DNA from: an uncultured Lamprocystis sp.
GTDB taxonomy: Bacteria > Pseudomonadota > Gammaproteobacteria > Chromatiales > Chromatiaceae
Direction of reading: 5' to 3'
Assembly: GCF_903933125.1 (NCBI RefSeq)
Contig: NZ_CAIZIZ010000446.1
Coordinates: 1-41,442 of the forward strand
DNA length: 41,442 bases
A model generated the notes under the pieces. That model was not told the origin of the DNA, made no database searches, and saw nothing but the letters and a program-made list of their open reading frames with translations. Positions 27,146-35,021 of this stretch are shown here, piece after piece. A program made the translations under genes and the position numbers. Every line of letters starts with the position of its first letter. Within the stretch, counting starts at the first letter, position 1.

Positions 27146-28581
27146 ATGATCAAACGACTCACCAACACTCCCTGGCAAGGCCCGTTCTGTGCAGCCACCG
27201 CGCTCTGTTGCGCGGCACTGTCGCTGCCGGCCCACGGCATGGTCGGGAACCAGTACGAATTCCTGTTCAGCGCCAAACCAGGCAAGACCGTCGGCCAGAC
27301 CTAACTGCTGAACCATGACAGCGCCGGGATCCCGCTCGACCTCGACCAGAACCTGGTCCGTGTCGACGCCGCGCTCATGAAGCGCATTGCCGACACCCTG
27401 CCGGAGCAGAAGGATATCCGCACCCAATCGCAGAACCTGATCGCCGATGACGACTCGGCGGTTCGGATACCCAACGCTATCCCGTGTTCTACAGCCTGAG
27501 CACACTGAACCCGGAGGACACCGCGGAGCTTCGCAAGCATATGGTGCTGCTCAAGGACTCCTGGGGACAACGGCTGGTGTTGGGCATGGAAGACCTGCGG
27601 CGCAGCGGCGGAGACCATGACTTCAACGATGTCATGTTCGCGGTCGAGTCCAACCCGATCGACGCCATCAAGACCGAAGAAATCATCGAGTTGAATTATG
27701 TCCAGGGTAGCGATCTGGACCAAGACGGCATTCCGGACACCCTGGACGACTATCCGGAAGACCCGCTGCTGACCACCCGCGTGACCTACCCCAACGACAA
27801 AGGCCGCGCCCAGTTGGCGTTCGAGGATCTGTGGCCGCTGGAGGGTGACTACGACTTGAACGATCTGGTGCTGGCCTACACCCTGGATGAGGGGCGAAAC
27901 GCGGCGGGCGAGATCCGGGAGATCGAGGGGCACTTCCAGATCAAGGCGCGCGGCTCGGCCTATTCACAGGGGTTCGGGATCAACTTCCCCCAACTGAAGC
28001 CGGACACGCTCGAATCGGCCAGCGTTTGGGTCGATAACCAACCCGGTGTGCCGCTGGTCAGCGAGCCCGGTCAGACGACTTTGACCCTGATCCTGACCGA
28101 AGACACGAAAAAGATCGCCGGCAAGAATGCGACCACCCGCACCTGTTACACGACCAAGTTCAACGCCGATCGCAACTGTGCGGCCGATCAGGGGCCGACG
28201 ATCCACTTCAAGGCGCGCTTCAAGCAGGCACTGACCCGTCAGGAACTCGGCTCAGCACCCTACAACCCCTTCATCTACATCGTCGGCGACCGGCTGCGTG
28301 AGACGCATCTACCCAACCATCCGCCGACGGCGAAACACAAGAGCTGGCTCTTTGGGTGGGGCAACGAGGGCAGCGACCCCAAGGCCGGGCGTTACTACAA
28401 GACCAAGGACCGCGGTCTGCCCTGGGCGGTCAATCTGCCGGATGAATGGCAACAACCTTTGGAAAAGCAGCAGGTCCATTTCTGCTATCCTGGCTTTGTG
28501 GATTGGGTCAACACCAGTGGCGCCAAGGCGCTCGACTGGTACAAGACCCCGGTGGCGGACTGCGTCTTCCCGACCAAGTGA
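27146..28581 (+). pseudogene. DUF4114 / LruC domain exported protein, broken
   Basis: The start (MIKRLTNTPWQ) and signal peptide are intact, but an in-frame TAA lies at 27302-27304 after GKTVGQT. The same frame then continues protein-like (LLNHDSAGIPLDLDQNLVRV) until a one-base frame change near 27450-27470. From there the rest (YPVFYSLSTLNPED onward) is open to 28581. This part contains DUF4114 (EDLRRSGGDHDFNDVMFAV) and the LruC/DUF4842 domain (EDLWPLEGDYDLNDLVLAY; GHFQIKARGSAYSQGFGINF). LruC-domain proteins are exported or surface proteins of unknown role. A GTG at 27484 could still allow a leaderless fragment. Two separate lesions argue for a true pseudogene rather than one sequencing error. 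Confidence 0.8.
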
Positions 28582-28722
28582 CCGCCCCGCGATCCATCTG
28601 AACTCTGAACGCTCGAAAAGAGCTTTAGGGCCGGCGCAAGCTGGTACTGTTTTTTCACTGATCAATCTTGGTAGTATTCACCGCCCGTCATCGTATCCAA
28701 CATCATATGGAGCACTGTAAAG

Positions 28723-29457
28723 ATGAGAATCCGCCCCCTGATCGGCGTTGCACTTCTGGCCATTCCTTATGGCATCTTATCGGCCGCCGACCCCCTGAAC
28801 CTCGCGGATGAGACCGCACGCATCAATTACAGCCTGGGCTATCAGATCGGCGGCGACTTCAAACGCCAGGGCGTCGAGATGAACACGGCGGCGATCGTCA
28901 AGGGCATTGAGGACGCGATCTCCGGCGCCGAACCCTTGATTCCGACCCAGGACATGCGCACCACGCTGATGGAGCTCAAACGCAAGATCGTCGCCGAACA
29001 GAAGGCAAAGGCCGCTGAACAGGAACAGAAAATGATCGAAGCCGGCAAGAAATTCATGGAGGAGAACGCCAAGCAGCCCGGCGTGGTCACCACCGCCAGC
29101 GGACTCCAGTATCAGATCGTTGAAGCAGGCAAGGGCAAGACCCCGAGCCCGACCGATCAGGTCAGCGTGAACTACCGGGGAACCCTGGTCGACGGCAAGG
29201 AGTTCGACAGCTCCTATTCGCGCGGAGAACCAACCTCCTTCCAGTTGAACGAGGTTGTCGAGGGCTGGACCGAGGGACTGCAGCTCATCAAGGAAGGCGG
29301 CAAGATCAAGCTCTTCGTCCCGCCGACGCTGGCCTACGGCAACAGCGGCCCCATGGCAAACCAGACGCTGATCTTCGACGTGGAATTGCTGTCAGTCGGG
29401 GAGGCGCCGACGCCCGAGGAAACACCCGAGGCGGCGGAGCCCGAAAAGGGCAAGTAA
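28723..29457 (+). CDS. FKBP-type peptidyl-prolyl cis-trans isomerase (FkpA/Mip-like)
   Basis: A 244-residue exported protein with a signal peptide (LIGVALLAIPYGILSAA). An N-terminal helical FKBP dimerisation domain (about 25-115, with a long charged helix KRKIVAEQKAKAAEQEQKM) precedes the FKBP catalytic domain (about 125-228; VSVNYRGTLVDGKEFDSSY, LFVPPTLAYG, LIFDVELLSV). A Glu/Pro-rich tail follows. It assists folding of periplasmic or outer-membrane proteins. The composite palindromic repeat 28 bases after the stop could serve as its terminator. Confidence 0.95.
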   Translation: MRIRPLIGVALLAIPYGILSAADPLNLADETARINYSLGYQIGGDFKRQGVEMNTAAIVKGIEDAISGAEPLIPTQDMRTTLMELKRKIVAEQKAKAAEQEQKMIEAGKKFMEENAKQPGVVTTASGLQYQIVEAGKGKTPSPTDQVSVNYRGTLVDGKEFDSSYSRGEPTSFQLNEVVEGWTEGLQLIKEGGKIKLFVPPTLAYGNSGPMANQTLIFDVELLSVGEAPTPEETPEAAEPEKGK

Positions 29458-29484
29458 CTTAGGCGTCCGACACGCCAATCGGGT

Positions 29485-29550
29485 GTAGGGGCGGGTTTCA
29501 AACCCGCCCCTACGCCAAGGCCATGTCCGGATATCAGGTGCGAAGGCCAT
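29485..29550. repeat. Composite palindromic repeat, copy 2
   Basis: A 29-base palindrome (arms GTAGGGGCGGGTTT, centre C) at 29485-29513, then TGTCCGGATATCAGGTGCGA and AGGC. Same order and spacing as copies at 2296 and 30484. It lies between convergent genes. Confidence 0.8.
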
Positions 29551-29644
29551 ACCCCGCTCCAATAAACCGCGCCAGCTCCAGCAATCGTCAAGTCTGCCGG
29601 GGCCGATTCCATCCAAGAACATCGCATACCGCGCTGGGCGCAGT

Positions 29645-30322
29645 TTAGCCCTCGGTGATGGGCACGATGGTGATATCCACACGACGATTCAGGCGGCGAC
29701 CAGCCTCCGTGTCGTTGCTGGCGATCGGCTGCATCTTGCCGTAGCCCGATGAGGCAATGCGCGCCGGGGCGACACCCTGGCCTTCCAGATAGCGATCCAC
29801 CGACCCGGCACGGCGCTCGGACAACAACTGGTTGTGCTCGATTGACCCCGTGTTGTCCGTGTGACCCGCGACCACCAGTTCAGTCTTGCCGTATTTCTTC
29901 ACGATGGCCGCGATCCGGTCCATGGTGCTGTAGAAGGCGGGCTGAATCTGATCGGAATCCACCTCAAACGCGGTCTCGCCGGTCATCCCCACCAACAACT
30001 CATCGTTAGGCAATTTTTCGACACGGATGACACCGGAGGCGATCTCGGCCGCCAGCGCTTTCTGGAAGTCCTTGCGCTGCTGCTCCATATAGGCGCCAGC
30101 CATACCGCCGATCAAGGCCCCGCCGACCGCCCCGATCAGGGCGCCGCGACCGGCATTGGCACCCTGTGAACCGATGATGGCGCCCAGTGCGGCACCAGTG
30201 GCAGTGCCGATGGCCGCCCCGGTTCCGGTTTCAGTCATCCCGGAGCCGTCGGCGGCACAACCGGTGATGAGCACACTCACGGTCGCCGCGGTGGCGACTC
30301 CTTTGACAAAACGCTGTTTCAT
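29645..30322 (-). CDS. OmpA family lipoprotein with glycine zipper
   Basis: A 225-residue protein; the ATG at 30322 (MKQRFVKGV) gives a proper lipoprotein signal with LITGC (Cys about 22). A glycine-zipper region follows (GAAIGTATGAALGAIIGS, GGALIGGMAGAYM). The C-terminal OmpA/MotB peptidoglycan-binding domain covers about 105-222 (VAGHTDNTGS, LSERRAGSVDRYL, NRRVDITI). It is an outer-membrane lipoprotein tying the membrane to peptidoglycan, like YfiB or YiaD relatives. It is monocistronic. Confidence 0.95.
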   Translation of the reverse strand: MKQRFVKGVATAATVSVLITGCAADGSGMTETGTGAAIGTATGAALGAIIGSQGANAGRGALIGAVGGALIGGMAGAYMEQQRKDFQKALAAEIASGVIRVEKLPNDELLVGMTGETAFEVDSDQIQPAFYSTMDRIAAIVKKYGKTELVVAGHTDNTGSIEHNQLLSERRAGSVDRYLEGQGVAPARIASSGYGKMQPIASNDTEAGRRLNRRVDITIVPITEG

Positions 30323-30483
30323 CGTGTACGACCCCAAGACGCTAAAAATGGTTGACTGGACTGGCGCGCCGACCAACGGCCGCGTCCGCGGACCGACCAG
30401 CGCGCGGTGGGCGCGATGATAGCAGAGCGCGCCCGCGGCGTCGGGCCGGCTGTCGGCTGACGCCGTCGGACGCGATAACCGGA

Positions 30484-30550
30484 CCTAGGGCGGATTACAA
30501 ACCCGCCCCTCCACCAAGGGTCTGTCCGGATATCAGGTGCGAAAGCGATA
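30484..30550. repeat. Composite palindromic repeat, copy 3 (decayed)
   Basis: A degenerate palindrome (CCTAGGGCGGATTACAAACC then CGCCCCTCC) followed by CTGTCCGGATATCAGGTGCG. The right-hand conserved tail is intact while the hairpin has lost several pairs, compared with copies at 2296 and 29485. Confidence 0.7.
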
Positions 30551-30662
30551 TCGATGGATCAAATCCCCGGAAATTTCCCAAGAATAAAGCTGGGTCTTGT
30601 TTCTCAAAGATTGGACATTAGTTGGACATTCAGCAAGACGAATCATCGATTCTGGAGTCACC

Positions 30663-30842
30663 ATGTTCAACCACCGATCGAGTCGGGACCCCCAACCCCC
30701 CAACGGCAGCACCCGGCGCAACCTGGCCCGCGGCAAAGAACCGGCCCCCTGGCTGCTGATCCCGCGACGACCCGCGGCGACCCGCGGCCGTGGCGACGCA
30801 TCACGGACCTTACCCCTGCGGCAGGAGCCCGGCGATGTTTGA
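30663..30842 (+). CDS. Possible small basic protein (59 aa)
   Basis: The frame has a good CTGGAGTCACC ribosome site before the ATG and overlaps the next start by 8 bases. The product is basic and Pro/Arg-rich (MFNHRSSRDPQPPNGSTRRN) with no domain. It may only be a leader for the following operon, or chance. The sequence upstream (30550-30660) is AT-richer and suits a promoter region. I see no other gene in 30323-30834. Confidence 0.3.
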   Translation: MFNHRSSRDPQPPNGSTRRNLARGKEPAPWLLIPRRPAATRGRGDASRTLPLRQEPGDV

Positions 30843-31641
30843 TCCGGGCATCTATGGGACCGGGCTGGCCGTTGCGCTCGCCCTGGCCCTGGCCGGCTGG
30901 CTGGCGAGCATTCCGCTGAAGAACGCGAGCATCGCCGACAGCCTGTGGCCGGTGTTTTTCATCCTGCTGGGGCTGACCTACGTGCTGGGCGCACCCGCCG
31001 CCGGCGACCGCGCCTGGCTGGTGCTCGTGCTGGTCGCCCTGTGGGGGCTGCGACTCGGCGCCTTCATCACCCGGCGCAACTGGGGCGAACCGGAAGATCG
31101 GCGCTATCGCGCGATGCGTGCGGGTAATGATCCCGGCTTCTGGTGGAAGAGCGTCTACATCGTGTTTGGACTGCAAGGCCTGCTGGCCTGGGTGATCTCG
31201 CTGCCGCTGTTGGCCACCGCCCTGGGTCAGACACCGCTCGGCGTCCTGGACGCTCTGGCCCTGCTCCTGTGGCTCGGTGGCCTCTTCTTCGAGAGTGTCG
31301 GCGACCACCAGTTGGCCCGCTTCAAAGCCCGACCGGAGAACGCCGGCAAGGTCATGGATCAAGGTCTGTGGCGCTATACCCGGCACCCCAACTATTTCGG
31401 CGAGGCGTGCATCTGGTGGGCCTTTTATCTGTTCGCCCTGGCCGCCGGCGGCTGGTGGTCGATCATCGCACCCGTGCTGATGACCTGGCTGCTCCTGCGC
31501 GTCTCGGGCGTCACCCTGCTCGAACAGAATATCGGCGAACGTCGACCCGCATACCGTGACTACATCGCCAGAACCAATGCCTTCATCCCCGGCCCGCCGC
31601 GGCGGCCGACCCTGCACAACCAGACCGGAGACGCGAAATGA
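30835..31641 (+). CDS. DUF1295 domain membrane protein (steroid 5-alpha-reductase-like)
   Basis: A 268-residue protein with about six or seven membrane helices. The C-terminal signature is QGLWRYTRHPNYFGEACIWW, shared by DUF1295 and isoprenylcysteine methyltransferase or reductase-like families; it binds NADPH or SAM in relatives. AGGAG precedes the ATG at 30835. Its stop overlaps the next start (ATGA). In other gammaproteobacteria this family clusters with cyclopropane-fatty-acid-synthase-like and lipocalin genes, so a membrane-lipid modification role is likely. Substrate unknown. Confidence 0.9.
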   Translation: MFDPGIYGTGLAVALALALAGWLASIPLKNASIADSLWPVFFILLGLTYVLGAPAAGDRAWLVLVLVALWGLRLGAFITRRNWGEPEDRRYRAMRAGNDPGFWWKSVYIVFGLQGLLAWVISLPLLATALGQTPLGVLDALALLLWLGGLFFESVGDHQLARFKARPENAGKVMDQGLWRYTRHPNYFGEACIWWAFYLFALAAGGWWSIIAPVLMTWLLLRVSGVTLLEQNIGERRPAYRDYIARTNAFIPGPPRRPTLHNQTGDAK

Positions 31642-32315
31642 CCCGACACGCTGATTTAACGCCGGCACGTCTGCGTCGTCCAGGCCGCATGGCGGCCCTG
31701 CTCGGCCTGGCCCTGACCGCCGCGATGATCAATCCCGCGGCAGCCGTCACCGACTCCATGCGCTTTCGCGTCTACCTGGATCAGGAACCGATTGGCGAGC
31801 ACAGCTTCCAGGTCTCCCCCGACACGGACGGCAAGCAGGTGGTTAGCCGTGCCAATTTCGACGTGAAAGTGCTGGTGTTCAACGCCTACCGCTATCGTCA
31901 CGAAAGCCGCGAGGCCTGGCGGGACGGCTGCCTGGAGCAGATTCGCGCCACCACGGACGACAACGGCAAGGCGTTCAAGGTCGAGGGCGAACAGGCGACG
32001 AACGGCCTGGCGCTGCGGGTCAACGGGGACAGCAAGCGCCTGCCGCAATGCGTCTCCACCTTCGCCTACTGGAACCGCGATTTCCTCAAGCAGCAACGGC
32101 TGCTGAACCCGCAGACCGGCGAACTGGTCAGCGTCCGGGTTGAGTCACTCGGCACTGAAGACCGTATGATGCAAGGCCGTAAGGTCGCGGCCGAGCGCTA
32201 TCGGCTGCGCGCCGAGCAGCTCGATATCAGCCTGTGGTATACCCCGGACGGCCGCTGGATCGCACTGGAAAGCGACACCGGCAAGGGCCGCACCATCCGC
32301 TATGAACGCATCTAG
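31638..32315 (+). CDS. DUF6134 family exported protein
   Basis: A 225-residue protein with a signal peptide (MAALLGLALTAAMINPAAA; an internal Met at residue 18 may be the true start). The mature part begins SMRFRVYLDQEPIGEHSFQV and is beta-rich, with TFAYWNRDFLKQQRLLNPQTG, a pattern of DUF6134. These are periplasmic proteins seen with DUF1295 and lipocalin genes, as here. The fold suggests lipid or hydrophobic ligand handling, but that is inferred. Confidence 0.85.
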   Translation: MTRHADLTPARLRRPGRMAALLGLALTAAMINPAAAVTDSMRFRVYLDQEPIGEHSFQVSPDTDGKQVVSRANFDVKVLVFNAYRYRHESREAWRDGCLEQIRATTDDNGKAFKVEGEQATNGLALRVNGDSKRLPQCVSTFAYWNRDFLKQQRLLNPQTGELVSVRVESLGTEDRMMQGRKVAAERYRLRAEQLDISLWYTPDGRWIALESDTGKGRTIRYERI

Positions 32316-32336
32316 AACACGGAACCCCTGACAGCG

Positions 32337-32864
32337 ATGAAACTGACCACCCAACTGATCGCCCTGACCCTGTTGTTACTGACCGCCGGAGTCGGCGCCG
32401 AGGAAAAACCGATGGAGACTGTCCCCCAAGTCGATCTGCCCCGCTTCATGGGCGACTGGTATGTGATCGCCAACATCCCGACCTTTATCGAGAAGGGTGC
32501 CCACAACGCGGTCGAGTCCTACGCACTGAACCCGGACGGCACCATCGCCACCACCTTCCGCTTCCGCAAGGGCGCCTTCGACGGACCCGAGAAGGTCTAC
32601 CACCCGACCGGTTTCGTGGTGCCGAACACCGGCAACGCCCTGTGGGGAATGCAGTTCATCTGGCCCTTCAAGGCCGAGTACAAGGTGATCTGGCTGGACC
32701 CCGAGTACAGCATCACCGTCATCGGCCGCACCGCGCGTGACTATGTCTGGGTCATGGCCCGCAAGCCCGAGATCCCGGAAACCAAGCTCACCGAGATCAT
32801 GGCGTTCCTCAAAGCGGTCGGCTACGACACGGCGCTGGTCCAGCGGGTGCCGCAACGCTGGTAA
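32337..32864 (+). CDS. Bacterial lipocalin (Blc-like)
   Basis: A 175-residue lipocalin with a signal peptide (LIALTLLLLTAGVGAEE). The G-x-W motif region is FMGDWYVIANIPTFIEKGAH and the second strand set is KAEYKVIWLDPEYSITVIGR, with DYVWVMARKPEI near the end. Unlike E. coli Blc no lipobox Cys is seen, so it is probably soluble in the periplasm. It binds lipids or lysophospholipids in relatives. It is third in the DUF1295-DUF6134 operon, and a hairpin 6 bases after the stop may end transcription. Confidence 0.93.
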   Translation: MKLTTQLIALTLLLLTAGVGAEEKPMETVPQVDLPRFMGDWYVIANIPTFIEKGAHNAVESYALNPDGTIATTFRFRKGAFDGPEKVYHPTGFVVPNTGNALWGMQFIWPFKAEYKVIWLDPEYSITVIGRTARDYVWVMARKPEIPETKLTEIMAFLKAVGYDTALVQRVPQRW

Positions 32865-32870
32865 CCGTGG

Positions 32871-32889
32871 GTCGGGCTTCAAGCCCGAC
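32871..32889 (+). terminator. Hairpin after the lipocalin gene
   Basis: GTCGGGCTT and AAGCCCGAC around a single C form a 9-bp stem. There is no T-tract, so it may be a repeat-type hairpin or mRNA stabiliser rather than an intrinsic terminator. Confidence 0.4.
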
Positions 32890-32900
32890 CGCAGAGGCTA

Positions 32901-33118
32901 ACCCACCCGAAATCGGCCCGATGTAGGTTGGGGTGAGGAACGAACCCCAACATGGCCAGCCCTCGATGGTCGGCGTTGGGGTTCCTTCGTCACCCCAACC
33001 TACGTTCTGACCCACCCGAAATCGGCCCGATGTAGGTTGGGGTGAGGAACGAACCCCAACATGGCCAGCCGTCGATGGTTGACGTTGGGGTTCCTGCGTC
33101 ACCCCAACCGCCGTTCTC
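32901..33118. repeat. Two tandem 109-bp palindromic repeat units
   Basis: Unit 1 is 32901-33009 and unit 2 is 33010-33118; both begin ACCCACCCGAAATCGGCCCG and differ at a few sites. Each holds nested inverted repeats. In unit 1, GTAGGTTGGGGTGA (32923-32936) pairs with TCACCCCAACCTAC (32990-33003), and inside it GAACCCCAAC (32942-32951) pairs with GTTGGGGTTC (32975-32984). The right arm of unit 2 is partly decayed. The rest of 32865-33215 holds no gene. Confidence 0.9.
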
Positions 33119-33215
33119 CGGGACAAAGTGCCCTTGCACATGACCCATCGCATTGCGGTATGCGCACCGGGCTCGGTATCCTGCCGCTACCCCGAGTTTT
33201 CCGTACACTGATCCC

Positions 33216-35021
33216 ATGACCCCCACTGCCTGGCTCAAGGCCCAGACTCCGCTGGCCGGACGCGCACTCCCTGCCGCCATCGTGCTCCAGGGCCTGAACG
33301 GCGCACTCCTCATCGCCCAGGCGTGGCTGCTGGCCCTGATCCTGAACGCCGTGACCTTCGCGCACGCCGGGCTCGCCGAGGTGCGCCCCTGGCTGTGGCA
33401 ACTGCTGGCCTTGTTCGCCGCCCGCGCACTCACCGCTTGGGGAGCGGAACGCTTCGCCATCCGCGGCAGCGCCCGCATCAAGGTCGCACTGCGCGACCGG
33501 GTCTATCACCGCCTGCAAGCCCGCGGGCCCGCCTACCTGGCCGGCGAACGCAGCGGCGCCCTGGTCGAGACCCTGACCAAAGGGGTCGACGATCTCGACG
33601 CCTATTACGCCCGCTTCCTGCCGGCCCGCGCCCTGGCCATGACGCTGCCCTTCGCCATCCTGCTGCTGGTCTGGCCGCTCGACTGGGTGTCCGGCCTGGT
33701 GCTGCTGGTCACGGCGCCCCTGATCCCGCTCTTCATGATTCTGATCGGGCGCAATGCCGAACGGCTGAACCAGCGTCAATGGAAGGAGTTGGCGCGCATG
33801 GGCGCGCGCTTCCTCGACAGCATCCAGGGGCTCACGACACTCAAGCTGTTCGGCGCGAGCCGGCGCCAGGGCACCGAACTCGCGGCCGTCTCCGAAGCCT
33901 ACCGGGTGGGCACCATGCGGGTGCTGCGGGTGGCCTTCCTGTCCTCGGCCGTACTGGAGTTCTTCGCCACCATCAGCATCGCGGTGGTCGCCGTGCTGAT
34001 CGGCTTCCGGCTCTACGGCTTCGAGATCCCGCTGCCGGCCTGGATCAGCCTGCCGCGGATCGACTTCCAGACCGGCTTCTTTGTCCTGCTGCTGGCCCCC
34101 GAGTTCTTCCTGCCGCTGCGCAGCCTGGGCACCCACTACCACGGCCGGATGGAAGCCACGGCCGCCGCCGAGCGGCTGATCGAGGTTCTGGGGCCGGAGT
34201 CTGAAACAGCGCCGACCAGCGCGACGGCAGCACCCGCCGGCCCCCGGACCGCGCCCGGCCCGGTCACCCTCTCTTTCACCGACGTGCATTTCAGCTACAG
34301 CGAAGGGCGTGAGGCGCTGTGCGGTCTGAGCCTGGAGATCCAACCCGGCGAGCGCCTGGCCCTGGTCGGCACCAGCGGTGCCGGCAAGACCACCCTGGTG
34401 CAGTTGCTGCTGGGCTTCCTGACCTCGACCGCCGGCACCCTGACCGTCAACGGCCGCGACCTGCGCACCCTGAACCTGGACGACTGGCACCGGCACCTCG
34501 CCTGGGTGCCGCAGCAGCCCCGGCTCTTCCAGGGAACCATCGGCGCCAACATCCGGCTCGGCATCCCGCCGGAGGATCCCCGCGCCCACCCGGACGCGGT
34601 GCGCACCGCCGCCCTGCTCGCCCGCGCCGCGGGCTTCATCGAAACCCTGCCGGCCGGCTATGAAACGCCGGTCGGCGAACGCGGCGCCGGGCTCTCCGGC
34701 GGCCAAATCCAGCGCATCGCGCTGGCCCGCGCCTTCCTGCGCAATGCCCCGCTGGTGATCCTGGACGAGGCCACCGCCAACCTGGACCCCGAGAGCGAGC
34801 GGCTGGTCCAGGAAGGCATTGATGAACTGGCGCGCGGACGCACCCTGATCGCCATCGCCCATCGGCTGGATACGGTGCGCAAGGCCGACCGCATCCTGGT
34901 CCTGGATCAGGGTCGGGTGGTGGAGTCCGGAGACCACACAACCCTGCTGGCACAGGACGGCGCCTATCGGCGTCTGCTGCACGCCTATGCCGGCCAGGGT
35001 CGGCTCGGGGGTGCCGCATGA
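33216..35021 (+). CDS. cydD: Thiol reductant ABC exporter subunit CydD
   Basis: A 601-residue half-transporter: six membrane helices (about 1-325), then an ABC ATPase. Walker A is GTSGAGKTT (385-393), signature LSGGQIQR (493-500) and Walker B LVILDEATANLD (about 512-523). I chose the ATG at 33216 (MTPTAWLKAQ) since upstream codons are repeat-derived. CydDC is needed for cytochrome bd assembly; it has been described as a cysteine/glutathione exporter and, more recently, as a haem transporter. The stop overlaps cydC (ATGA). No cydAB is in the window. Confidence 0.95.
   Translation: MTPTAWLKAQTPLAGRALPAAIVLQGLNGALLIAQAWLLALILNAVTFAHAGLAEVRPWLWQLLALFAARALTAWGAERFAIRGSARIKVALRDRVYHRLQARGPAYLAGERSGALVETLTKGVDDLDAYYARFLPARALAMTLPFAILLLVWPLDWVSGLVLLVTAPLIPLFMILIGRNAERLNQRQWKELARMGARFLDSIQGLTTLKLFGASRRQGTELAAVSEAYRVGTMRVLRVAFLSSAVLEFFATISIAVVAVLIGFRLYGFEIPLPAWISLPRIDFQTGFFVLLLAPEFFLPLRSLGTHYHGRMEATAAAERLIEVLGPESETAPTSATAAPAGPRTAPGPVTLSFTDVHFSYSEGREALCGLSLEIQPGERLALVGTSGAGKTTLVQLLLGFLTSTAGTLTVNGRDLRTLNLDDWHRHLAWVPQQPRLFQGTIGANIRLGIPPEDPRAHPDAVRTAALLARAAGFIETLPAGYETPVGERGAGLSGGQIQRIALARAFLRNAPLVILDEATANLDPESERLVQEGIDELARGRTLIAIAHRLDTVRKADRILVLDQGRVVESGDHTTLLAQDGAYRRLLHAYAGQGRLGGAA

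Noticed and set aside
32901-33118. CRISPR or attachment-site interpretation of the tandem units
   Set aside because: Two contiguous 109-bp units without spacers, palindromic inside, and no integrase nearby.
33099-34982. 627-codon minus-strand open frame opposite cydD
   Set aside because: Gln/Gly/Ala-rich antisense shadow of a gene with full ABC transporter motifs.
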